Under the pieces are notes generated by a model. It did not search any database. It had not been told where the DNA came from and saw nothing but the letters and a program-made list of their open reading frames with translations. A stretch of 64,000 nucleotides of DNA from CAYMYN01 sp964394665 (GTDB lineage Bacteria > Planctomycetota > UBA1135 > GCA-002686595), in NCBI GenBank assembly GCA_964394665.1, contig CAYMYN010000001.1, positions 62,001 to 126,000 of the forward strand, given 5' to 3'. How positions within the stretch are numbered: position 1 is the first letter of the stretch; every line of letters starts with the position of its first letter. Below are positions 47,101-55,670 of this stretch, one piece after another. The position numbers were made by a program, and so were the translations under genes.

Positions 47101-49172
47101 TTCCAGGGCAACGCGAGGCCGCGATCGTGGCCGGGGCCGAGCTGCTCGAGGCCTGGCTCGCCCCCGAGGTGCGCCTGGGCGCGATCGAGTTGCTCGGCGC
47201 CTGCGACGAGCCGCGCGCCGCCGCCGCCCTGGCCGATGCCTGGCCGTCCCTGACCGGCCCCGCCCGCGACGCGGCCTTCGCGGCCCTCGTGCAGCGCCCC
47301 TCGAGCACGGCCGTGCTGCTCGACGCGCTCGCGGCCGGGACCGTGGCCGCCCACGACCTCGGCCCCCAACGCCTGCACCGCCTGCGCAACCACCCCCAGC
47401 CCGAGCTGGCCGCGCGCGCCTCGGCCTTGCTCGACACGGCCCTCGCGCCGGTCGATGACACGCTCGCCCAGACCCTCGCGCGCCTGACGCCGATCGTCGA
47501 GCGCGGCGGCGACGCACTTCGGGGCCGCGAGGTCTTCGTGCAGAACTGCTCGACCTGCCACAGCCTGAACGGCGAGGGCGCGGCGGTCGGCCCGGCCCTC
47601 GACGGCATGGGCGCGCACGGACCCGCGGCGTTGCTGCCCTTCATCCTCGACCCCAACCGCGCGGTCGAGGCGGCCTACGTCGAGTACGTGGCCAGCACCC
47701 TCGACGGGCGCGTGTTCGGCGGCCTGCTGGCGCAGGAAACCACCGATCGCATCGTGCTCAAGGGCGCCGACGGCGAGGTCGAGATCCACCGCGAGGACCT
47801 CGACGTGCTGCGCTCCACGGGACGCTCGCTGATGCCCGCGGGCTTCGAGAGCCTGGGGGACGAAGCGCTGCGCGATCTCGTCGCGTACCTGTGCCAGGGC
47901 TTCGAGGCCTTCCGCGTGCTCGACCTCGACGGGCTGTGCACCTCGAGCACGGCCCACGCGCTCTACGACGCCCGCGACCCCAACACCTACACCTTCACGC
48001 ACTATGGCGTGCACGAGGTCGAGGGCGTGCCCTTCCACGTGCTCGACCCCGCGCGGACCTCGAACGGCTACAACGCGATCGTTCTGCGCGGTGGCCTCGC
48101 GCCCGACTGGAAGACCCACACCCTGGCCCAGCGCGTCGAGGTGCCCGTGGGCTTCGCGCTGCGCCGCCTGCACCTCTTGGGCGCGGTCGGCGCCTGGGCC
48201 TTCCCGATCCGGCGCGACCACCAGCCGGCGATGTACCTCACCTACCGCTACACGGACGGTGAAGAGGAACGCGTCACGCTGACCGACGGCGTCGAGATCT
48301 CCGATTGGATCGGCCGCTACGACGTGCCGGGCTCGAAGTACGTGCGCGGCGTGCTCGCACCGGGGAGCCGCGGGCAACTGCGCTACCTCTCGTTGACCCC
48401 CTCGCGCGCGGTCCCGATCGAGTCGCTCGTGCTGGAGAGCCCGGGCAACCACATCGCGCCGACCTTCCTGGCGCTGACGGCCCAGATCGGCGACGACCCC
48501 GCGGGCGACGCGCCGCCGAACCCGCTGCTGGGCGCGCGCTCGCTCTTGGTCGGCGGCGGCTCGAGCCACGACTTCGGCCGTTGGTACGCCGGAACCGACC
48601 TCGAGGCGTTGCGCGGGATCGCGCCCGAACCGCTGCACTACACCGACGACCCCGAGTGGCTGGCCGGCGCACTCGCCGAGCTGCGCCTGCTCGCGCTCTC
48701 GAACAACCAGCCCCTGCCGGGCGAGGCCCTGCGGCGCGGGATCGAGGCGCACGTCGAGCGCGGCGGCGGCCTGCTGCTCCTGCACGCGGCGACCTGGTTC
48801 AACTGGCCCGACTGGCCGGCCTACAACCGCGAGCTGGTCGGCGGCGGCGCGCGCAGCCACGAAGCCTACGGCGTCTTCGACGTGGAGCTGCTCGACGCCG
48901 AGCATCCGGTCACCGCCGGCCTGCCGGCGCGCTTCGAGGTTCCCGACGAGCTCTATCGCGTCGAGCTCGACCCGGCGGGCCCACCGATGCGCGTGCTGGC
49001 CGTCGGCCGCTCGCGCACCAGCGGCGAGACCTACCCCGTGCTCTGGATCCCCACCGACCCCACGCGCCGCGTCGTCGCGCTGACCCTCGGCCACGACGGC
49101 GCGAGCCACGAACACCCCGCCTACCGCCAACTCCTGCGCCAGGCCGCGGCCTGGCTCCTGCGAAACGAATGA
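44172..49172 (+). CDS. Giant ThuA - propeller - HEAT - cytochrome c - ThuA protein
   Basis: 1666 residues from ATG at 44172, leader at residues ~5-25. Domains by rough position: ThuA-like (37-250), PVC-type propeller (275-660, with DDDGDGRMDRA and DTDGDDRADRV), HEAT repeats (680-1100), heme domain with C1126-S-T-C1129-H1130, a beta-sandwich (from about 1255), and a second ThuA-like domain (from about 1457, beginning RSLLVGGGSSHDFG). A full PVC-type protein bracketed by two ThuA domains is uncommon. Likely extracytoplasmic sugar oxidation. It ends ATGA-coupled to the Tm-1-like gene. Confidence 0.92.
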   Translation: MTRLRLPFAVLWSLLIAAPMLLASSGGPPTDPDEPLRIFVRAGPKTHGPGEHEHELFLAEWIPLLESRGARAEGALRFPDDAELERADVLVMYAANAGSIHGAERTRLERFLARGGGIVVIHDAVCGDAPDWFAGVVGGAWEHGKAQWHVGELGLHLTHVPHPITDGAASFDLVDELYHQLTMAPGARVLANSFHTPFDVAPQMWTLEQHGYRAFVSIPGHYHTTFSHPAYRTLLLRGIAWAGGRDANLLVSAEEVAALRYPPGGPTRPEAAHEHLVAHPDVRVELVAAEPLVVNPISLEWDGAGRMWVALTPGYPFKQESSGIPAHDRIVILADDDGDGRMDRATPFHVGLDLVSSLVLHRDGAIVSQAPDILFLRDTDGDDRADRVETLFTGFGYGDTHATLSNLRWGPDGWIYATQGYSGNASHVRGADGRDFGRIGNGVLRFRPDGSAIEMVVSYGSNTWGLDFAPDGELFFTMANGAHLRHVVLPDAILGRGRIGRPRGWADIADHDRVFPIVRHTRPPYVQIDFVGGFTAASGCLIYDGGSWPAEFHGNHFVCEPTVNLVHRDLVRAEGVSFRASKPRQEEFLAGRDLWFRPVHARTGPDGHVYVLDFYNQAVIHNDTRGPEHGPTNAAVRPDRDHLHGRIWRLVHDGARTQAAPNLAAANAAQRAEALGHPAGWVRGTARRLLVEDGQTQAVRNRLAAGPRDPLVRLEALRALAQLGAVEEPLLAAALVDPDRSVVRGALRLAAELEQPGKEVRARVLDAAARAGSRGRLLALVAMGGFRPAPGETRTLVDLYPRLEDDHSRSAAFVALAREPLDALLALVGHAQRPHLVPGGIAGGEPPEPELLEPLVAALCERVARSGSPRDRAALVVDFAATARTSAPLARLALSALVAAATPPPGDEPALTEALGDLLEAHDLELAIGALPLAERWGGAALAEPVAKFAARLRRTLEDPDQPGELRRDCLRTLLAIPGQREAAIVAGAELLEAWLAPEVRLGAIELLGACDEPRAAAALADAWPSLTGPARDAAFAALVQRPSSTAVLLDALAAGTVAAHDLGPQRLHRLRNHPQPELAARASALLDTALAPVDDTLAQTLARLTPIVERGGDALRGREVFVQNCSTCHSLNGEGAAVGPALDGMGAHGPAALLPFILDPNRAVEAAYVEYVASTLDGRVFGGLLAQETTDRIVLKGADGEVEIHREDLDVLRSTGRSLMPAGFESLGDEALRDLVAYLCQGFEAFRVLDLDGLCTSSTAHALYDARDPNTYTFTHYGVHEVEGVPFHVLDPARTSNGYNAIVLRGGLAPDWKTHTLAQRVEVPVGFALRRLHLLGAVGAWAFPIRRDHQPAMYLTYRYTDGEEERVTLTDGVEISDWIGRYDVPGSKYVRGVLAPGSRGQLRYLSLTPSRAVPIESLVLESPGNHIAPTFLALTAQIGDDPAGDAPPNPLLGARSLLVGGGSSHDFGRWYAGTDLEALRGIAPEPLHYTDDPEWLAGALAELRLLALSNNQPLPGEALRRGIEAHVERGGGLLLLHAATWFNWPDWPAYNRELVGGGARSHEAYGVFDVELLDAEHPVTAGLPARFEVPDELYRVELDPAGPPMRVLAVGRSRTSGETYPVLWIPTDPTRRVVALTLGHDGASHEHPAYRQLLRQAAAWLLRNE

Positions 49173-50392
49173 GCCTCCGCGTCGACCTCGTCGCCACCCT
49201 CGACACCAAGGGCCTTGAGGCGGACTTCGTGCGCCGCGCCCTCGCGCAGCAGGGGGTCGCCGTGCGCCTGATCGACGCGGGCTGCCTCGGCGATCCCGCC
49301 TGCGCGCCGGACGTGGCGCGCGAGCGGGTCTTCGAGGCGGCGGGGACGACGCTGGGCGAGATGCTGCGGCGCGGCGACCGGGGCGAGGCGGTGACGCGCG
49401 CGGCCGAGGGCGTGACGCGCATCGTGCTCGAGGCCTTCGCGGCGGGCGAGCTGGGCGGGGTGCTCGCCCTGGGCGGCTCGGCCGGCACGACGATCGGCAC
49501 GGCGGCCATGCGCGCCCTGCCGATCGGCGTGCCCAAGGTGATGGTCTCGACCCTCGCCAGCGGCGCGGTGCGGCCGTTCGTGGGCGACAAGGACATCTTC
49601 ATGCTCAACCCGGTGACCGACATCGCCGGGCTCAACCGCATCAGCCGCAGCGTGCTGACCCAGGCGGCGCTCGCCATGGCCGGACTCGTGGCGCCCAAGG
49701 TCGCGCCCCTGCGCGAGGAACAGGAGCGCTCGGCCGTCGCGGCCACCATGTTCGGGGTCACGACCCCCTGCGTGCTGCGCGCCCAGGCCGTGCTCGAGGA
49801 GGCGGGCTACGAGGTGCTCGTCTTCCACGCCACGGGCGCCGGCGGCCAGGCGCTGGAGAGCTTGATCCGCGAGGGGGTCTTCGCGGGCGTGCTCGACCTG
49901 ACGACCACCGAGCTGGCCGACGAGCTGATCGGGGGCGTCCTGTCCGCTGGCCCGACGCGGCTCACGGCCGCGGCCGAGCTCGGCATCCCCCAGGTCGTCT
50001 CGGTGGGCGCCACCGACATGGTCAACTTCCAGGGCCTGGCGAGCGTGCCCGAGCGGTTCCGCGGCCGGAACCTCCACCGGCACAACGAACACGTGACCTT
50101 GATGCGCACGACGGTCGACGAATGCGCGGCGATCGGCGCCGACCTGGGCTCGAAGCTCGCGCGCGCCGCCGGACCCGCTACCATCCTGCTCCCCGCGCGG
50201 GGCGTCTCGGCCCTCGACCGCGCCGGTCAGCCCTTCGACGACCCCGCCGCCCGTCGCGCCCTGTTCGACGCGGTGCGCGCCAACGCCGGCTCGGTGCCCG
50301 TGCGCGAGCTCGACCAGCACATCAACGATGGGGCCTTCGCCGAGGCCTGCGCCCGCACGCTCCTCGACCTCCTCGCCGCACCGCCCCACTGA
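49169..50392 (+). CDS. UPF0261/Tm-1-like ATP-binding domain protein
   Basis: 407 residues from ATG at 49169, overlapping the previous stop by four bases. The UPF0261 pattern is visible: DLVATLDTKGLEADFVR, VLALGGSAGTT, KVMVSTLASGAV and HATGAGGQALESL. The family corresponds to the N-terminal half of tomato Tm-1, whose C-terminal half is a PEP-hydrolase-type TIM barrel; here that second half is the next gene. Bacterial members sit in sugar-acid or polyol loci but have no settled reaction. Confidence 0.9.
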   Translation: MSLRVDLVATLDTKGLEADFVRRALAQQGVAVRLIDAGCLGDPACAPDVARERVFEAAGTTLGEMLRRGDRGEAVTRAAEGVTRIVLEAFAAGELGGVLALGGSAGTTIGTAAMRALPIGVPKVMVSTLASGAVRPFVGDKDIFMLNPVTDIAGLNRISRSVLTQAALAMAGLVAPKVAPLREEQERSAVAATMFGVTTPCVLRAQAVLEEAGYEVLVFHATGAGGQALESLIREGVFAGVLDLTTTELADELIGGVLSAGPTRLTAAAELGIPQVVSVGATDMVNFQGLASVPERFRGRNLHRHNEHVTLMRTTVDECAAIGADLGSKLARAAGPATILLPARGVSALDRAGQPFDDPAARRALFDAVRANAGSVPVRELDQHINDGAFAEACARTLLDLLAAPPH

Positions 50393-50413
50393 AGACTCCC
50401 CAACACAGACGCC

Positions 50414-51265
50414 GTGAAGAGCCCCCAGGTCGACAACAGCCGCGCCGCCATCCTGAAACGTTTCCGGGCCCAGATCGCGCGCGGCGAGCCGATCATCGGC
50501 GGCGGCGCGGGCACAGGCATCTCGGCCAAGAGCGAGGAGGCCGGCGGCATCGACCTGATCATCGTCTACAACTCCGGCCGCTATCGCATGGCGGGCCGGG
50601 GCTCGACGGCCGGGCTGATGCCCTACGGCAACGCCAATCAGATCGTGAAGGAGATGGCCTTCGAGATCCTGCCGGTCGTCCAGCACACCCCCGTGCTGGC
50701 CGGCGTGTGCGGCACCGATCCCTTCATGATGCCGCACCTGTTCCTGCGCGAGCTGAAGGAGCTGGGTTTTGCCGGCATCCAGAACTTCCCCACCGTGGGC
50801 CTGATCGAGGGCAAGATCCGCGCGACGCTGGAGGAGACCGGCATGAGCTACCAGCTCGAGGTCGAGATCACCGCCCTGGCGCGCGAAATGGACCTGTTGA
50901 CCACGCCCTACGTCTTCAATGCCGACGAGGCGCGGCGCATGACCGCCGCGGGCGCGGACATCGTCGTGGCGCACATGGGTTGCACCAGCGGCGGCACCAT
51001 CGGCGCCCACACCGTCACGCCGCTGGAAGAGTGCCTGGGCCCGATCCAGGAGATCGTCGACGCCTGCAAGGCCGTGCGCGATGACGTGATCCTACTCTGC
51101 CACGGCGGCCCGATCGCGACTCCCGAGGACGCGGCCTTCGTCATCGAGCGCGTGCAGGGCATCGACGGCTTCTACGGCGCCAGCTCGACCGAGCGCTTCC
51201 CCACCGAGGTCGCGATCAAGAAGCAGATCGAGGCCTTCAAGGCGATCCGCCTGCCCAGGCGCTGA
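50414..51265 (+). CDS. PEP-hydrolase-family TIM-barrel protein
   Basis: 283 residues from GTG at 50414. The start PIIGGGAGTGISAKSEEAGG and the downstream LAGVCGTDPFM and MGCTSGGTIGAHT segments are those of the phosphoenolpyruvate hydrolase family (TIM barrel). It is the equivalent of the C-terminal half of Tm-1-type proteins. A carbon-carbon or carbon-phosphorus bond enzyme is suspected. Twenty-one bases separate it from the UPF0261 gene. Confidence 0.9.
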   Translation: MKSPQVDNSRAAILKRFRAQIARGEPIIGGGAGTGISAKSEEAGGIDLIIVYNSGRYRMAGRGSTAGLMPYGNANQIVKEMAFEILPVVQHTPVLAGVCGTDPFMMPHLFLRELKELGFAGIQNFPTVGLIEGKIRATLEETGMSYQLEVEITALAREMDLLTTPYVFNADEARRMTAAGADIVVAHMGCTSGGTIGAHTVTPLEECLGPIQEIVDACKAVRDDVILLCHGGPIATPEDAAFVIERVQGIDGFYGASSTERFPTEVAIKKQIEAFKAIRLPRR

Positions 51266-51281
51266 GCGCCGCTCCCAGCCG

Positions 51282-51701
51282 ATGTGCAAGGAACACTTCC
51301 TGCGCTTCGTCACCGAGGCCGAGGCCCAGGTCGAGGAGCTGCCCTGGGGCCCCCACGAGTGGCTCTGCCGCCCCGGCCTGACCGACGCCAAGCAACTGCA
51401 GCTCGTGCGCGTGACGATGCCCCCCTGGAAGGCCCACCGCTTCCACCGCCACCCGTGCATGGAGGAGCTGCTCTACGTGCTCGAGGGCCGCGCCGAGCAG
51501 TGGGTCGACCGCGAGCGCCGCATCCTCTCCGCCGGCGAGCTCGCCCACATCCCCAAGGACACGGTGCACGGCACCTACAACGTCTTCGATGCCCGCCTGG
51601 TGTTCCTGGCCGTGCTCTCGCCCGCGATCATCGACGGCCCGGCCCTGATCGACGTCTCCGACGAAGAACCCTGGCGCTCCCTGCGCGAGACGCGCCCCTG
51701 A
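51282..51701 (+). CDS. Cupin-domain protein
   Basis: 139 residues from ATG at 51282. Single conserved beta-barrel cupin: metal motif 1 in HRFHRHPCMEELLYVLEG, motif 2 in LAHIPKDTVHG. Could be a sugar or polyol isomerase, dioxygenase or regulator; the position in a sugar locus favours a metabolic role. Overlaps no gene but is close-packed (16 bases from the previous stop). Confidence 0.87.
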   Translation: MCKEHFLRFVTEAEAQVEELPWGPHEWLCRPGLTDAKQLQLVRVTMPPWKAHRFHRHPCMEELLYVLEGRAEQWVDRERRILSAGELAHIPKDTVHGTYNVFDARLVFLAVLSPAIIDGPALIDVSDEEPWRSLRETRP

Positions 51702-51715
51702 CCCGCCGAAACCCC

Positions 51716-53026
51716 ATGCGACCGATCCTCGCCCTCGCCGCCGCCCTCCTGGCATCTCTGGTCCTCTCCTGCGGCCGCGGCGGCGCGGAGCGCGAGCACC
51801 TCGAGATCTGGTGGTTCCAGTGGGCTCCCGCCCAGGGCCTGCAGGAGCTCGGCGACGAGTTCACGGCCGAGACGGGCATCCCCGTGAAGGTGCACGCGAT
51901 CCCGATCAGCGACTACCAGCGCCAGGTCTTCGCCGACTTCGGCAATCCGCGCACGAGCTTCGACATCGTGATCGGCGACAGCCAGTGGATCGGCCGCGGC
52001 GCGACCCGCGGCCTGTACGTCGAGCTGACCGACTGGCTGCCGACCGTGGTCGACCTCGACAGCATCCACCCGCGCGCCGCGCGCTACCTGTGCGAGTACC
52101 CCTCCGGCAGCGGGCGCTGGTTCGCCGCGCCGGCCGAGACCGATGCCGTGGGCCTGTGCTACCGCAAGGACTGGTTCGAGGACCCCGCCGAACGGGCCGC
52201 CTTCCAGGCGCGTTTCGGCCGCGAGTTGCGAGTGCCCGACACCTGGACCGAGTTCCGCGAGGTGGCCGAGTTCTTCCAGCGCCCCGCCGAGCGCCGCTAC
52301 GGCGCGGCCCTGCTCACGGGGCGCGACTACGACTCGCTCACCATGGGTTTCCAGCACGCCCTGTGGGCCTTCGGCGCCGACTGGGGGGATCGCGAGACCT
52401 TCCAGGTGAAGGGCGTGCTCGACACCGACGCGGCGGTCGAGGCGCTCGAGTTCTACAAGTCGCTGGTGGCCCTCGGGCCGCGTGACGGGGCCAACCTCGA
52501 CTACGGCAAGGTGCTGGAGGCCTTCCAGAACGGCTCGGTGGCGATGGCCCTCAACTACTTCGCGTTCTTCCCGGGCCTCGACCGCGACCTGGGCGAACAG
52601 GTCGGCTTCGCTGTCGTGCCCCATCACGAGGGCCGGCGCATCGCCAGCCTGGGCGGCCAGGGTTTCTCGATCTCGACCAAGATCGCGCCCGAGCGCCAGG
52701 AGCTGGCGAAACGCTTCATCGCCTGGTTCCTGCGGCGCGAGGTGCAGGAGAAGTGGATCCAGAAACCCGCCGGCTTCACGGCCAACACCGAGATCCTCTC
52801 CTCCCAACGCTTCCGCGAGGCCACGCGCTACAACGCGCCCTTCGCCGACAGCATCGACTCGATGCGCGACTTCTGGAACGTGCCGGCCTTCAACGAGCTG
52901 ATGAGCACCGCCCAGCAGCGCGTGGGCGAGGCCCTCGACGGCGTGCTCGAGCCCCGCGAGGCGCTGCGGCGCCTGGCCGAGGAGCACGAGCGCATCCTGC
53001 GCGACGAAGGGCTGCTGAAGAACTGA
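51716..53026 (+). CDS. CUT1-type ABC transporter substrate-binding lipoprotein
   Basis: 436 residues from ATG at 51716. Lipobox LVLSC (Cys19). Two-lobed sugar-binding protein features: EIWWFQWAPAQG, GLYVELTDWLP, VGLCYRKDWFE and RIASLGGQGFSIS. It delivers an oligosaccharide or polyol to the two permeases downstream; specificity unknown. Fourteen bases follow the cupin. Confidence 0.92.
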   Translation: MRPILALAAALLASLVLSCGRGGAEREHLEIWWFQWAPAQGLQELGDEFTAETGIPVKVHAIPISDYQRQVFADFGNPRTSFDIVIGDSQWIGRGATRGLYVELTDWLPTVVDLDSIHPRAARYLCEYPSGSGRWFAAPAETDAVGLCYRKDWFEDPAERAAFQARFGRELRVPDTWTEFREVAEFFQRPAERRYGAALLTGRDYDSLTMGFQHALWAFGADWGDRETFQVKGVLDTDAAVEALEFYKSLVALGPRDGANLDYGKVLEAFQNGSVAMALNYFAFFPGLDRDLGEQVGFAVVPHHEGRRIASLGGQGFSISTKIAPERQELAKRFIAWFLRREVQEKWIQKPAGFTANTEILSSQRFREATRYNAPFADSIDSMRDFWNVPAFNELMSTAQQRVGEALDGVLEPREALRRLAEEHERILRDEGLLKN

Positions 53027-53039
53027 GATCCATCTCCCA

Positions 53040-53930
53040 GTGCGCGCAGCGGGACCCAGCGACGGACGCCTGAAGCTCGGCTTCGTCGGGCCGACCCTGG
53101 CGTTCCTGGTGCTCTTCAACCTCTTTCCGCTGGTCTACAACGTCGCCCTCTCCTTCACCGACGCGGAGCTCGTGGGACAGAGCTCGAGCTTCGTCGGCGG
53201 CCGCAACTACGCCCGCGTCTTCGAGGACGAGCGCTTCGCCCGCGCCGTGCGCACGACGGGTATGTTCGTCGGCCTGGCGGTGGCCCTCGAGCTGCTGCTG
53301 GGCTTCGTGATCGCCCTGGCCCTCGCCAAGCCCTTCCGCGGCAAGGTCGTGCTGATGACCCTGCTGCTGGTGCCCATGATGCTGCCCCAGGCGGTGATGG
53401 GCCTCTTCTGGAACCTGGTCCTGAGCGCCGACTACGGGATCCTGAACCAGTCCCTCGGTGCATTGGGCCTGCCCCAGCCCCAGTGGCTGACCGACACGTC
53501 CCTGCGCCTGCTGACGATCGTCCTGATCGACGTCTGGATGTGGACGCCGTTCATGATGCTGATCGCCCTGGCCGGCCTGAACGCGATTCCGCGCTACGTC
53601 TACGAGGCGGCCGAGATCGACCGCGCGGGCCCCTGGACCGTGTTCCGCCGCATCACCCTGCCCATGACCGCGCCCCTGCTCGGCCTGGCGGTGTTGCTGC
53701 GCATGACCGACGCCCTCAAGCAGTTCGACCTGGTGATGGCGATCACCGGCCCCAACGACGCCGCGACCCAGACCGTCTCGGCATTGCTCTACCAGGTGGT
53801 CTTCCTCGACGGCCGCGTGGGCCTGGGCGCCGCCTACGCCTGCGTGGTGCTGGTGATCGTGATCGCCCTGGCGACGGTCTTCCTGCGCTACCTCGAGCGC
53901 CTGCAAGGGGTGCGGGGAGTGGGCGCATGA
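53040..53930 (+). CDS. ABC sugar permease, MalF-like
   Basis: 296 residues from GTG at 53040. About six transmembrane helices and the EAA loop EAAEIDRAGPWTVFRRITLP that contacts the ATPase. Its stop overlaps the next start as ATGA. Confidence 0.92.
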   Translation: MRAAGPSDGRLKLGFVGPTLAFLVLFNLFPLVYNVALSFTDAELVGQSSSFVGGRNYARVFEDERFARAVRTTGMFVGLAVALELLLGFVIALALAKPFRGKVVLMTLLLVPMMLPQAVMGLFWNLVLSADYGILNQSLGALGLPQPQWLTDTSLRLLTIVLIDVWMWTPFMMLIALAGLNAIPRYVYEAAEIDRAGPWTVFRRITLPMTAPLLGLAVLLRMTDALKQFDLVMAITGPNDAATQTVSALLYQVVFLDGRVGLGAAYACVVLVIVIALATVFLRYLERLQGVRGVGA

Positions 53931-54790
53931 AGCTCCTGCGCTGGCTCGTGATCCTCGGCGCCTTCCTGTTCGCCTCCCTGCCGCTGCTCTGGCTGGTGCT
54001 GACCTCGTTCAAGTCCCGCGCCGACACGATCAGCCCCACCCCCAAGGTCTTTCCGAGCTTCGCCGACGCCCTGCCGGCCGATTCGCCGCGCTTCGTCCCG
54101 ACCCTCGAGGCCTACGCCCACCTGGGCGACGTGCACGTGGGAGCGCGGCACAGCTTCTACCACTACCTGGGCAACAGCATCCTGATCGGGCTCCTCTCGA
54201 CCCTGCTCTCGGTCGTGCTCGGCACCCTGTGCGCCTACGGCTTCAGCCGCTTCCGCGTCGCCGGCGCCCGCGACTGGCTCTTCTTCGTGCTCTCGACGCG
54301 TTTCCTGCCCCCGCTCGCGGTCGTGATCCCGATCCTGGTCATGTACCGCACCCTGGAGCTCAACAACACGCACCTGGGCCTGGTGATCCTCTACACCGCC
54401 TTCAACCTGGCGCTTGCCGTGTGGCTGATGAAGGGCTTCATCGACGAGATCCCGCGCGCCTACGAGGAGGCCGCCCTCGTCGACGGCTACTCGCGCCTGC
54501 AGGCCTTCTTCCGCGTCGTGCTGCCCCAGGCCCGCACCGGCATGGCGGTCACGGCCGTCTTCTGCCTGATCTCGGCCTGGAACGAGTTCGGCTTCGCCGT
54601 GACCCTCAACCGCTCCGCCGCCGTCACGGTCCCCCCCTACTTCGCCGGCCTGCAAGGCAACATCCAGGGCATGCCCTGGCCCCAGGTCGCCGCCGGCGCC
54701 CTGCTCTTCGTGGCCCCGATCGTGCTTTTCACCGTCCTCGTCCGCGACCACCTCCTGCGCGGCGTCACCTTCGGCACGATCAAGCAGTGA
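53927..54790 (+). CDS. ABC sugar permease, MalG-like
   Basis: 287 residues from ATG at 53927, ATGA-overlapped with the preceding permease. Six helices and the EAA loop EAALVDGYSRLQAFFRVVLP; the end RDHLLRGVTFGTIKQ is typical of the MalG/UgpE type. Its stop overlaps the small downstream gene as GTGA. Confidence 0.92.
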   Translation: MKLLRWLVILGAFLFASLPLLWLVLTSFKSRADTISPTPKVFPSFADALPADSPRFVPTLEAYAHLGDVHVGARHSFYHYLGNSILIGLLSTLLSVVLGTLCAYGFSRFRVAGARDWLFFVLSTRFLPPLAVVIPILVMYRTLELNNTHLGLVILYTAFNLALAVWLMKGFIDEIPRAYEEAALVDGYSRLQAFFRVVLPQARTGMAVTAVFCLISAWNEFGFAVTLNRSAAVTVPPYFAGLQGNIQGMPWPQVAAGALLFVAPIVLFTVLVRDHLLRGVTFGTIKQ

Positions 54791-54984
54791 GCGCCGCCCC
54801 CACGTCCCGCACCCGCCTGGTGCGCACCTTCGACCGCGCCACCCTGCTCGGCATCACCCTGGGCCTCCTCCTGATGCTCCAACCCTGGTGGCCCGCCGGC
54901 TTTCGCCTGGGCTTCTTCACCACCCTCGCCTTCGCCCTGCTCCAGATCCTCGCCTCCCACCTGCCCCAGGACGCCGAGGCCTGA
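54787..54984 (+). CDS. Tiny two-helix membrane protein of the ABC operon
   Basis: 65 residues from GTG at 54787, GTGA-overlapped with the permease stop. Two hydrophobic segments (GITLGLLLMLQPW and FFTTLAFALLQILA). Some planctomycete sugar ABC operons have such accessory proteins; a role in complex stability is speculative. Confidence 0.7.
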   Translation: MSAAPTSRTRLVRTFDRATLLGITLGLLLMLQPWWPAGFRLGFFTTLAFALLQILASHLPQDAEA

Positions 54985-55098
54985 TGCCGCCGATCCCGAA
55001 GTTCAGGACCAGGAGGTGCTGATCGGCGCGGCCAGCAGGCGCTCGCCGAGCCCGTAGGTCCACCGCCCAGCGAGCAGGACGGCCCCGGCCGGTAGGTT

Positions 55099-55134
55099 GA
55101 TCCCCTGCCGACCTTGATTGGTGGGCAGGGGATC
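55099..55134. terminator. Perfect 11-bp inverted repeat between convergent genes
   Basis: GATCCCCTGCC (55099-55109) is exactly complemented by GGCAGGGGATC (55124-55134) across a 14-base loop. It lies between the end of the ABC operon and the end of a convergent small gene, so it could terminate both. No T-tract is evident. Confidence 0.5.
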
Positions 55135-55154
55135 GTGGCACGGCCGCGCATCCG

Positions 55155-55538
55155 TCACAGAGGGCCTTGCCTGAGAGCCTGATCCAGGATCCTCGCCTGC
55201 GCCAGGCGACGGAATTCGCGACCCGTGCAGAGGCCGATCACCGTCAGGTCGACCTCGGCCTCCAGCGCCTGGGTCGAGCCAGCGGTGGCAGGCGCGATGG
55301 ATCCGCGCACGCGACGCGACTTGTAGAAGGGAACGTAGTCGAGCGGGTGCGGCCGAATCGTGACGGTGAGATCCTCGGAGTCGAACGAGCCGATTCTGAG
55401 CACTGCCCCTCCGGAGACGAGCTCCGTGGTCGCGATATTGTAGTGCAAGTTCAGGGAGAGGGCACCGGATTCACGGATCAGCACGATCCACAGCAGAATC
55501 AGTGCCTTCTTCCACCATGTGTCGTAGTACTTGGCCAT
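55155..55538 (-). CDS. Small membrane-anchored protein of unknown function
   Basis: 127 residues from ATG at 55538. An N-terminal helix (KKALILLWIVLI) is followed by a beta-rich segment (GAVLRIGSFDSEDLTVTIR). Third codon positions are less GC-biased than in neighbours, suggesting a recent arrival or a lowly expressed accessory gene. A possible -10 (TAGAAT, 55570-55575 on this strand) lacks a good -35. No family recognised. Confidence 0.6.
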   Translation of the reverse strand: MAKYYDTWWKKALILLWIVLIRESGALSLNLHYNIATTELVSGGAVLRIGSFDSEDLTVTIRPHPLDYVPFYKSRRVRGSIAPATAGSTQALEAEVDLTVIGLCTGREFRRLAQARILDQALRQGPL

Positions 55539-55670
55539 GACGGGCTAGCAGCGCAGCAGGACCCTGGTTATTCTACGAACACGGCCCCACCTGCGAGCGG
55601 ATGGTGCGGACCGGGGGTTGTGCAACCGGGGACATGGGTACCACTTTGAGGGGGGTCCGGGGAGCAGGGG

